Source: Gymnorhina tibicen (lineage: Eukaryota > Chordata > Aves > Passeriformes > Artamidae). From it: 64,000 nucleotides of DNA. Where the stretch lies: positions 620,001 through 684,000 of the forward strand of contig VXAZ01001682.1 of the NCBI GenBank assembly GCA_013399875.1, given 5' to 3'. The notes under the pieces are model-generated. The model was not told the origin of the DNA. It searched no databases and worked only from the letters and a program-made list of their open reading frames with translations. The position numbers were made by a program, and so were the translations under genes. Positions 26,631 to 37,870 of this stretch are shown here, one piece after another; position 1 is the stretch's first letter; each line of letters starts with the position of its first letter.

Positions 26631-29600
26631 TGGTATCCATGGTAACAGGGCACTGTGATTAGGTATCACAGTCCTGCCTCCAGAGGTACTTTATTTTATA
26701 GATTTTTATGGCTTCTGCCTCATGAGCTCACTAACATTTTAAATACGTGGTTTGGGAGCCTTGAACAACACAGCTTCCACAGACCTTGAAAATACAGGAT
26801 CAGCCCTGAAGGGCCAAGTGCTCCCCACTCCTTTTGTGGCCCCTACATAAATGGTATTTTGAATATTTAATTCCTTGCATACCAAGCTGATGTTGGGAGC
26901 AGGAGCACCTTCTGAAGATGACTCAGCACTGACTTTCCAGGGAAAGGTGTTCTGATATTGTATAGCACTGACAGGAGCACAAAGTGTGGGCACAGAGACA
27001 TTCACATCATATACAAGGAAAAAAAAGTGAAGCATCTAGAACAAGATTAAATGAATAGATGAGACAGACAGCAGAGTCTATTTTTAAAGTTCCAATAATA
27101 ACCACCTATGAGAAAACAAAATAATAGTGCTTTAGGAGATCAGCCTTAACATTGGCTGCCCATTGTGCTCCTCAGTTTTAGGGACACAGACAAGATAGAA
27201 TGAGAATATAGAAGCTATTTTGGTCATTGTTTTATGTGCTTTAAATTCTTGCTTTCTTGATACAAAATAATTGTACAATGATACATCCATTGACAACGTA
27301 ATTCTGCTGCCATACTTTCCCTACCAGAAAGCATTTGCTTGATATTTTTTAATTGATATTTCTGAGGAAGTTCCAGGACTGTCTGCCTGATTTGGGATGA
27401 GTTTGCAATGCACTGAGACATAGCAGTTTGATTATAAGGAGACCACATCAAAATAAGAGGTGTAATCACTGAGCACACAGCAATTACTCTTCCCATGGAG
27501 CAGTGCTATGGATGTTATCCAACTGCAAGTACAACCTAACACATGTACTCTACTAGTTGTAGAGTCTGCAAGCCTAAAGGAGGGTCAAAATAAAAGATTA
27601 AAAAAAGAAGTCTTTCCACCCTAACTGCCAAATTCTGAACTTCTGTTTCTGTTCCTTGGAGACAAGCAGCAGCATTTCTGGGTTTGCAGAAGCAGCTCAG
27701 GAATGCGTGAACTCTAAGACATGACTGGACAAAATCCATGCAGTTCCATGCTGTATTTCACCCTGCTGCCTCTTCCGTGCAGAACAGAAGGGCTTTTGCA
27801 GAGCTTGAGGGCAGGTGATCCATGCCAGGCCAAGTGCAAACCTCTCCCAGCCCGTGACACGAGCTGAACACATCATCAGCAGAACTGCAGCCTGAGCACT
27901 GAGAGCTGAGTGCCGCCTAAAGCTCTCTCCTCCTCTTCCAAATGGATTAATTTTTAAAGATAACTTGCTTTTCTTTTCCAGCAGGGAAAGAGTGGGGACA
28001 GACTTCCAAAAATAGGCTAGCCTGTCACAACTGCTAACTGTCACACAGTGCTGAGATTGGAGCTGATCTCCTGGGGAGGTGGCTGAGAACAGAGGGGAGG
28101 GAGGAAGTAAAGAGAAGGAGTAATTTCTCTTTCCATAGCCCAGCCAGAAAGAAAATGAATAGGCAACCTGTCATCAATCACAAATAATACATAAGCCAAA
28201 AATCAGTCATTCTGAGTAAAAATACATAAACCTATTAGTTTACCAGCATTTATTAGCACAAGTGCTATATTCTGCAGCATCAAAAATGATGCCCAAATGT
28301 ACTCTCTGTCCAAGGTCTCACCAGGACAAATACAAGATTATTGCCCATTTAAACAAATTGACCCAGCAAATTAAACCAAAATGCTCTCTTTAAATTCAAT
28401 TTTCAAAATGCTGTCCTAAAAAGGCTCTTGTCCACGTGGCCTCTGCAGTACATAGACACTGAAGTCACAAGATGACTAAAAAAAATGATGTTTAGACTTT
28501 TGTGAGATGAAGTTCCATTCAGACTACACAAATTGAAAGCTTATTTAAAAGAAAAAAAAATAATAAATCCACTTAAATCCAGGCAAAATTTTCCCAGTAC
28601 TAAATATTTAAAGCTGAAAGAGAAGGTAGGAAAAAAACTACAACTGCATCATTATTAAATGGGTAAGAACATAATCTCATTCAACAGTGATCTTAGCTCT
28701 GTGCATTCATTTTATTAAGAGGTCTGAAGCGGAATATTTAAAAACAAAATCTTATTAAGAAAGTCTTCATCATCCTTGCTGGTGTTTTTCTTTCCTGCTG
28801 CATGAAGGAAATGTATTTTGTCTGTATAATCTTTGCCAATAACAGACTAATTTTTTTTCATTGCCTGCCTTAGTCACATATTGTGGAACATTAAGTATGC
28901 ACTTAGTTGAGCTGCAACACCAGGTGTTTTCTGATGCATCTGTGTAAGATGCTAATCTCAGCATCAGGACAAAAAAAATAAAAGACAACATAAAATTGGG
29001 TATCATCACTAATCATGAATTTAATTTCCCTTTTTAGGTCTAAAATGCAGCCCACTTGTCTGCAGACAACAACCAACTTGTTGTGTAGAGTCATGAAACA
29101 TTGATTCAATAAGACAGAGATAGTGACCGAGAAAGGTTATTTGATTTTTTGAATGATGACCATACCTAGAGGCCCCACGAATGGCACAGCCATGATTTTA
29201 GGGGCTGGGTACAAACCATGCCAGCATGGGCTCTGCCTGACAGCCATGTCCTCCCCTACCTTCTGTGTGCTCACTTATTTATACTTCTGCATAGCACTCT
29301 CACAAAACAGAACAGGCATGGTAGCTAAATTTTATTATTATAATACTTCTTGAATCCTATATAAAGCATTGCTCTGCCCCAGACATGAATGTGCAGTACA
29401 AATACCATATATTATCACTTTCCATGGATAAATACTGTAGTGCTCCTCCAGAGCTGCACACCAAGGGGCAGCTCGCATGCCCAGAGCCCAGGAAAGGACA
29501 AGAGAGCAGCAGCTTCAATTCCTGCTCCTCAACAGAAAGTTCTTCTACTAAATGTCTATGATAACCCATTAAAACAAGGTTGATTTGATAGGGAACACGA

Positions 29601-29938
29601 ATGAGTAAGGCCTCTGGCAATGTACACCATCATTACAGTCATCATAGATAACTGAGGGCTCTTACACAGGTGTATCACAGCTTTGTTCTCCCCTCCAAAC
29701 TTCAATTATCGAAATAAAAGCCTACTTAAAGAAATAATAACCAGTGGCAATTTTTTTCCTTAATGTCAGATATAAAATAAAATTAGTTTCAGTAAACCAC
29801 TCCTGAACTGAGAGTCTGAAAACCAGTACATAAAAAACACAACACACCTTTTCAACAAGCCCTCGCCAGGGGCCCTTTATTCTCACCCAGTGTTTATGAG
29901 AGCTTTTGTGGGGCTCATCCCTATCAGAACAGACACAG
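26631..29938. other. unique sequence, no gene seen
   Basis: No gene was recognised. The longest open frame is 115 codons at 27697-28044 on minus, within a locally GC-richer patch (about 27740-27930). It has no recognisable similarity. A purine-rich run lies at about 28090-28125. Confidence 0.5.
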
Positions 29939-30035
29939 CGATTACTGTCGGGGAGAGTGCTCTAATAACACACGTGGCACCTCGCTGCGAGCCAAAACAC
30001 CGCGGCGAAATATCAGCCAGATCACAAAACAGCCG
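29939..30035. promoter_or_regulatory. CpG-dense patch, possible regulatory element
   Basis: Nine CpG dinucleotides fall within 97 bases (29939, 29949, 29973, 29983, 29988, 30001, 30003, 30006 and 30034), while surrounding kilobases have very few. A palindromic CACGTG E-box is at 29971-29976. Local CpG retention in otherwise CpG-poor vertebrate DNA suggests either an unmethylated regulatory element or recent or constrained sequence. It is far too short to be a CpG island. No TATA box or transcription unit is visible. Confidence 0.3.
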
Positions 30036-33000
30036 AGATAGGAACAAAACAACAGCTTCCCCTGGGTGCAGCAGGAGAAATCCATCTGCAACGAGGAGAT
30101 GACTGGAGTCCTAAGGCAATTATTTTGTTATCTAGAAGTGGCTTTCAAAGTCAGACATTCTGCCCCAAGACCCGAGCAAAAGCAGTGTTTAGGTGGCTGC
30201 ATGGAGGTTTGTTGCAACGGTTTTTGGATATTAACTCTCTTCTAGAATAAGTAGCTCGGGGAGAACCAACAGATTTTATGTGTATCACTGGCTCTTTGAT
30301 CATCTCCTAATGGAAAATTAGACCTAACTTGGATCTTCTCTTTTTGTGTTAAGGATACCCATGAAATACTGGTGGGTTAATAGAAAGGAGGGGGGAAAAA
30401 AGCCAAACATCTCTAATAAAGAAGTTATAAAAGATCATGCTTTTAAAGCAACTGATTCTGCACAGAATGAGGCATCTAGAAACAATTGCTGCAATTTCTT
30501 CCCTGATCTGAATCTCCTGAAAGGTACTTCTTTCAGGCAGATGGCAAAGAAAAAAAATACTGAATGTACAACATGGCCATTTCTTACTTATCTCCTGAAA
30601 CACCTTGGCAGCCTCAAAAATTGGCACATCCCACAGCTTCTGCTCAGGGACTGATCCTTACTGAGAATGTCCATCTTACACAGTCATCCTAATGAAGGAG
30701 CCAGTGCCAAGAAACAAACTTCTTTGCACTGGTGGGAAAAAAAACTCACAATTCCACATTTCTGAGTGGAAGGGCAGGATGGGAAAGACAACTCTTGGGG
30801 GCACACAGAAAAATCCTCTTCCACTTATTTTCTCAAGTCAAATCTAAAGGCGTGCCAAATTGCTTGGACACTAACATGCATTTACCAAAGCAAAATACTG
30901 ACTCATTGCCCTCACTGGAACACAGTGATGGTTAATACCATTTGCCAATTATCTGGTCCTACCTTTCCATTACTGAGATAGCAATGCATGTATCACAAAG
31001 GGGTTTTGAGTGGGTGACAAAGAGTTTTGGCTACTGAAAAATAGCGCTGCACAATTTGCAAACCCAGAAGGTTATTTCAAGACAAAATTGCCATGAAAGA
31101 CTGTCATTCAAATAATGAATGGCTATGCTTGCTTGCTTGATTTCTTTCTTCTAAAATAATTTTTCTTGCTTTCTGTCAGTTGGAAACAAATACATCTTAA
31201 CATTTGCATTTCAAGCAAGAAGAGAAACCCAGACAGTTGCTCCAAAAGGACTGGAAAATGTTCTGTGAACTCTGGTATGTACAAAGCTATCAAAGCCATC
31301 CAAACTTAGCCATTAGTAGTTTGCCAGGAATTCAGAAGAAACCCCAACTTTGCTTAGAGGATTTGGAAGTTGCTCTTCCCTCCCATTTGGAAATGCTGTT
31401 CAGCTTCATCCCCGTCTGCAACATCCATTCAAACAACCAGATGAAAAAAGGGCACCTCATTCTGCTCTCTTCCCATATCCACACAGAGACACAAAATGTC
31501 CTTGGCATAATTTATGAGCAAAATGGCTCAAGGGTAGGGTCAAGTCTGTAGTTGTTGCACTGGGATTTTTTTGGTGGTGCTGCTTTATCACCAGCCAGTC
31601 ACCATGGAAATCACAGGTCAAGTATTCAAAAAAAAAAATGCCCATCCAAGAATTATCAAATAAGTCCAACTCTCATTATTATTCAGTAAAAAAAAAAATT
31701 GGGCTCAATTGCTACCAGAGCTCCTGTTTGCAAAAATCTACCTGAGATTGACGCAAAAGAGAGATGTGGAAAGAAACCCTATTTCAATCGCTTGTACCAT
31801 TACAGAGAGCGGGGAAATCTTGGGCAACAGATTTTAGCCCTGTTAGCAAGAAAGAATACAAAACAAGAGCATTTGTTTGGGCAGAAGGGAAAATAAAATT
31901 AACAATCCCCCCAGGTTTCGTAGAGGTATTTGGCTATGAGATGCCTGTGAAGTCAACAGGGTAAGCATTTTGTCTGATAATTTAAGTTTGCAGCCTCATA
32001 CTCAGAGCATCTCCTTTAGAAACCATCTCAGCTGATTTCTTTGTGTACTGTGGGCACTTGTCAGAGGTCCCAGGCTGAAAGGCTACAGCCTTGGCATGTT
32101 CTGCTCCCCCTCAAATGGAAAGGAGCACAGAACAAGTCTTCCTATCCCTAAAATCCACCCCAAAGGCAGCTTCACCACCCCTTTGCTGCAGTGCCTTACC
32201 AAGTTAACAATAAAAGAAAACACAGTGCACAGACAACACTGCTCAGGAAAAGTCTAGGATCCTTTTTAATCTAAGGAAATAGATGATGTTAAAACTGGTC
32301 GCTTCACTGATTTGTTACCACAACATCAGAGTTCACTGTGTATAATTTACTGTGCTTGTTGGCACTTTTTTGACATAAAGAGTCCAATTGGGAAGTGGAC
32401 ATGTGAGTTATACAACTTCAGATACATGCACGTGTATACGTGCATATAGAGAGAGAGACAATAAAGACCTCCACACACATTTCCACCCTTGACTCTCAGC
32501 TTACATGCTGCTGTGTTCGGGAGGGATGCTTTTAAAAACTGTGTCATTTTATCTCTGTCTCTAAGACAGCATCCTTGTGAAAAAAGAGAAAATATTCAAA
32601 GGGTTTAATTATTTTTTTTATCTTTTCCTGAGCATTCAGCAATCCCTCAGTGAATTATTTTCACGGCATTCAAACAGGCAAAATAAATCCACCACAGGCT
32701 AACTCCTAACTCCCTCCCACCCACAAATAAATCCTAACTGTTTCCCACTTCCAAACACAAAAGAATACTAAACAGCAACACCACAGACTTTCAGGTTAAG
32801 CTGAAATGAACAGAGAAGCAACATTCAAAACTATTTTAAAACACGGGCAACATAAAAACCACATTAGAAAGCCACAAGATACAGAGACACTTGTTGAAAG
32901 ATATTTCACTGTGAAGTTCTACGGAAGATTAGCATTGAGGAAATCCAGGTGTGAGAAAACAAGAGATTTCTGATCCGTATTATTTAAACTGGCACAATAC

Positions 33001-35342
33001 TTTTGTTATACGCAAATATATATATTAAGACTGGTGAACATACACAGGCAGAGGGTGGGTGAGATGACCTCCAGAGACTGTCATCTTTGGAACTGAAATT
33101 ATTCTATGGAAAGGAAGCAATGACTTTACAAGATGAACTGAGGGTGGTGAATCCCTGTGGAGAAAACATCTTCCCAGGTACTTGAATAATTTATAGCAGC
33201 ATGGTGCAATGGTCACTCCTGGTAAAATTCTGCTGTACTCAAAGATTTCACAAATTCAGAAGTTTTAATCATTTTATATATTAAGCTCATGTCTCTGCAT
33301 TAACACAGCCTTTCAGAATTAAAAAAGCTTTCACAGTAGCATATCAAGTGGATGATTTTAATGGTCTTTCAAACACAGTGTCAGGCAGAGACCTGAGTTG
33401 CATAGCTTTGAGGGGAGAAAGTGAATTTAGAAGTAGCTATTTATTTCTTCCTTACATTCCATTTTATTTCAAAATATAACACTAGTATTAAGGGACTATG
33501 AATGCAACAATTCAACATTAATGCCTATTTTCTGGGTGTCTAATGAAGAACTTAAGCCACAAATCCATCTGCAGCCTCATACAATTGCCCTTTGCATTTT
33601 TTATCCATAAAGATGCTCTAACTCAGAATGACTTTTCACTTCATTTTTTCTTGAAAACGAAAATAAATACCAAGAGAAGCTGGCAAGATTCAAAACAATC
33701 ATCCCCGAGCTCAAAACACAAAGATAACAATCCCAAACCACAGTTATTAAAGAAAATAGGCAGAAAGCAGTCCTGACATCAAAACCGGAGGCCCAAGGCC
33801 ATCATCACAGACAGCTACAGCACCCAGGAGATGACAGAGGTGTGTACAAAACCTCACACAAACCTGAGTGCACCCAGCACCTCGAGCTGCCCAGAACCAA
33901 GCAGGAAATAAACCAAAACTAGGTAATAAATCCTGCCTTAGGGTACAAAATGTGGTGCAGCTTTGTGCATGGATTTATACACGCACACTTCATAAATTTT
34001 AGGCAAAAAATCCTTCCAGTTTCCCTCGCGTGCTCTACAACCACTGCTCATTTTCACAACATCTGCTCCTTTCTGACCGGCTGCATTTTTTACTCCTGTG
34101 AAATAAACTCACAGACAGTGACAGTCCAGATCCAAAACCAGTTTTTACCTGGCCAATGAGAAGTCTGGTAGGAGCCCAGCCTGAAACCAAAACCTTGTTT
34201 GAGATGTTCTGCACACAAGTGCCACTCAGCAGCTTTCAGCACCTTCTATATCAATGTATCAGGGCCCATTTTAGCTCAAAATGAACAGCTGCAGGCTCCC
34301 AAAGCCACAATTCCAGCACAGCCTGGCAAACCTGGCAGTCAGATTTCAGTGATCACATTCCCATCTTAAAATACTCATCTCTGCTATGTTTTACTACTTG
34401 CAAGGATACTCCTCAGACCGACTACTTAGGAAACCAAGTGATAGAAATTTCCCCCTTGGTTTATTCTGCGTGTATTCAGATTATTCTGCACACTGCGTGT
34501 AAGGATGGCTTCAAACTCAGCAGCAGAAGGGCCCATCTCTCGTGCACCACATTTCTCTGAGGAGTCACAGCTTCTTTTTTTCCTTCAGGTTCATAGGAGC
34601 TCTGCTCCTACTGGCCTCAGAAGGACAACTTAGGCACAGACATTAAATGTGCCCTTTATTACCTCGCAAGAACATAGCCAGTGATCAGGACCTTGCAGCA
34701 TGTTAGCTCTTCCCACGGCAATTTATTTTCTCTATTTTGTTAACCAGAAAGTCAATCAGTGAATGTAGTGATTTTCCTCTTAGAATCTGGACTTATTTTT
34801 AAAACATGATTAATGGGTCTTAATGTAGCAGCAGCTCTTACACTTGACAGAAAATAAAAACTCAACCAAACATGCTCTACTTTAAAAAATGCATCAGGGT
34901 AACTAGAGCAAAAACAAAGCAGTTATGTTCTACAATGCCATCTCAGGTCTGCTCCCAGAAAGCATTAGCAAACTAAGATATATTTAGTAAAAATTAAGGT
35001 GGCACTATATGTCTGATTTATTCAAAAACCTCAGAGGAGCTAGGAAAAAAAAAATACTTTTACTTTCATCCCTGCCTTTGTGCTTCCTGAAATGTTAGCA
35101 ACCATGGCTACCAGACGTCAGTGCGCTCTCATTTTCATCACCATGCACAACCAAAATGCAATACACTCCCATTAAACTTTTTTTTGTTTCTTTTTTTAAT
35201 AGAAGCTTCACATAGTTCAGTATCAGCTGCAACAATGGCGAGGTGCCCCCACATATCCCTACCTTTTTGCCTAAGAACTTGTGAAATCAGCACTCCTTAA
35301 CCTGCAGGGTAGATTAAAGTCAGAACTTACAGTGGCAAAAAT
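30036..35342. other. unique sequence, no gene seen
   Basis: No gene was recognised. Open frames up to 115 codons (31204-31551 plus) lack similarity or splice context. A pyrimidine tract ending in TTTTTTTAATAG near 35212 resembles an acceptor, but the open frame after it is only about 23 codons with no good donor. Confidence 0.5.
32426..32445. repeat. perfect inverted repeat (8-bp arms, 4-nt spacer)
   Basis: ATGCACGT and ACGTGCAT are exact reverse complements around GTAT. The arms contain the rare CpG-bearing core ACGT on each side. A short GA-dinucleotide run follows at about 32448-32459. It could form a small hairpin or be a paired binding site. Function is unknown. Confidence 0.85.
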
Positions 35343-35700
35343 TCATAGAAACATAAAATCATAGAATATCTTAAGTTGGAAGAAATCCACAAGGATCATC
35401 AAGTCCAATTCCTGGCCCTGCACAGGACACCCCAAGGATCACTCCATGTGCCTGAGAGCATTGTCCAAACGCTCCTTGAGCTCTGTCAGCCTTGGTGCTG
35501 TGACCACTGCCCTGGGGAGCCTGTTCCGGTGCCCAACCACCCTCTGGGTGTAGAACATTTTTCTAACACTCAACCTACACCTCCCCTGCCACAGCTCCAG
35601 CCATTCCCTCAGGTCCTCTCACTGGTCACCACAGAGAAGAGATCAGTGCCTGCCCCTCCTCTGCCCCTCATGAGGAAGCTGCAGACCAAAACTGGGCAGC
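35343..35700 (-). mobile_element. CR1 LINE 3' fragment, about 360 bp, second CR1 subtype
   Basis: The plus strand reads TCATAGAAACATAAAATCATAG, then AGGATCATCAAGTCCAATTC, GGACACCCCAAGGATCACTC, CTGCCCTGGGGAGCCTGTTC, CTCTGGGTGTAGAACAT and GAAGAGATCAGTGCC. This is the reverse complement of a CR1 subtype different from the CCATGGGCAGGGACACC type. Its sense 3' end is of the same kind as the plus-strand copy at 48092. It is 5'-truncated near 35700. Confidence 0.95.
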
Positions 35701-37734
35701 ACCAGTCTTAAACAACCTTAGGACATTGGTCTTCAGTAACATCTGGGCCAGCATAATCTACGAAAAGAACAATGAAGCCCCTTTTCTTCAGTATTTACTT
35801 ACTCTGGAGACAAGAAAATTAATAAACAAAAACTGTAACCCCCTGGGAGATATGACCAGTGGTTGCACATGCTGGGAGGTGAACTTTGATTACCTTCAAA
35901 CACATCCTAGTTTTCCCATCCCAGGCCAGAGCAGCATTTGTGGGATAAGAGGCTGCCTGTCTCCTCTCCTCCCAGCATAAGCATCTGCAGCAGCTTAATT
36001 ATCAAGTTACAAATAAACATATTCAGCTTATTGCATACATTCAATTACAGATAACGAGCTCTAGACAAAAGCTATTGAACTATAACTGAAATTCTATGAG
36101 CTGGTACACAAGAAGCCAAGTTTAATGATATGGACTAGGGACAAGGAAAAAAAAATATTCTTCCCTTGAAAACCATGCAAAGTAAGGAGATTTTCTGGGG
36201 AAAATCTGACAAAGAGGTAATTGTCAATACCTATTATTTTCTCTAGTCTCATCCATTTTTCATAATGTTCCAGTGAAAGTTCAAGTGGTACTCAAATTTT
36301 TTCACTCTGACTGTTGCTGTTTAAATGAGATGTTTACAAATAAAAGCTTAGTGTTTGCTCAAAATCGAACTTTATAGTACCACCAGGATGCACCATAATA
36401 TGCTACATGCCTGCAAATAAAAGCTAAGACAAAGGGAAGCCTGGAGGCACATTTTGGAAATTTCTGTAATTTTAAACTCTGTAGTGATACACCAAATAAA
36501 CTCCAAGTATTAGAAAGTCAGGAAATTCAGACTTACAGTTTACTTTAAAGGAAATGAAAACATCAAGACTGCAGACAGGGAGAAATGAAGTCAGTGGAAA
36601 ACCCTGACGTCTGTCCAATGCGTCAGGCACTGTCAGGAGCTGCACAGATTAATTTTCTCTAGCTTCAAGACAATTTACAAATGTACATAGAGTTCTTTGA
36701 ACACATTATGACTATGAATGGCTATGAAAATGTTTTGCTGTCTCAGTTTTCTGACATATGGAAGTGTTCTTTACATTGGCTTTTTTCCTTATAAACTGAG
36801 TTTTCATTTGCAATAGCATAAAGATTCTACTATTCTGCATGCAAACCTTATCAGAAATACAGTTTCTTTATCTCTTCAAAAAGGGCCTGTTGTAGTGTTC
36901 TGTCTGAAAGGTTTGCTGTAATCCTTCATCCTGGATTTAGTTTATTCAGATTCTAAATATAAAATAATCTGGAAATGCTAAAAATTGCTTCTGCTCAGTA
37001 TCTGTCCAGTGGCTGCAAGTTCATCATAATTTTTTATTTTGGACACGGCAGTTCAGACTGCACTCTCCCGATAGCACAAAATTAAAACCCCAAGTGCTGC
37101 CTCCTACTTCCAGAATAGCAAAACCCCGACACAGACAAGCAGGATGATTACAGATCACAGAGGGCTTTTGGAAGAGGTATTTCACTTTGTTACCTATTGC
37201 TAGAGAAAATTGATTTCTCTAACCACAACCTGTAGCAAGCTTTCACAAGACCGCAGCTATGACCTTACAAGTATCCCAGTCAGCCCCTGGTTAACCAGGG
37301 AGGGCGGGCAGGCAACACTGAACAGATTCCAAAGTTTACTTCTTCCACATCAACAGGATGCTGAGAACTTGCTACACAGCAAGAAGAGACAGGTTTCCCT
37401 CCTTTCCAGGGTAAATGCAAATTATTGCAATCTGCCAACAGCCAAGGAAAATTCACCTCATACAAAATAACAGCTTCCAGTAGACCTGGAGCATGTTACC
37501 CTGACAAAACCCAGCTGCTTTCTCGTAACTCAGCTGTCAGATGGCCACTGTCTTGGAAAATACTGCTCTGTGAAAATACCTGCCTCCAGAACCAATTGTC
37601 ACTATGTTCCATATACAACTTTTCTGCATCTCCTCTTGGAGCCATCACACTCTGCTGTTAGGGCACTGAGGTCACTTTCTTCCCCTCTTTACTGCTACAG
37701 CTGATGACTGGACTCGTATCTGGAAGTGGCCACA
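35701..37734. other. unique sequence, no gene seen
   Basis: No gene was recognised. Short frames of 60-86 codons overlap on both strands near 37210-37470, which looks like chance. Confidence 0.55.
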
Positions 37735-37870
37735 AGCCTGGCAGAGTTCAGGCAGTGTCTGGATGATTATTTAAATCAAGTCTTATGGTTTCGTTTTAGG
37801 TAGCTCTGAAAGGAGCAGGACTTGCTATGGGTCCCTTCCAACTTGAGGAAGGGATTTTATTATTCTATAT
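37735..37870 (+). mobile_element. CR1 LINE 3' end fragment, about 135 bp
   Basis: CCTGGCAGAGTTCAGGCAGT, then TGGATGATTATTTAAATC, GGAGCAGGACTTGCTATGGG and TCCCTTCCAACTTGAGGAAG lead into a decayed TTATTCTATAT terminus. This is CR1 in sense orientation, with the usual order of 3' end blocks. Only the last part of the element is present. Confidence 0.88.

Noticed and set aside
35376..35711. 111-codon open frame
   Set aside because: It falls almost entirely within the minus-strand CR1 at 35343-35700.
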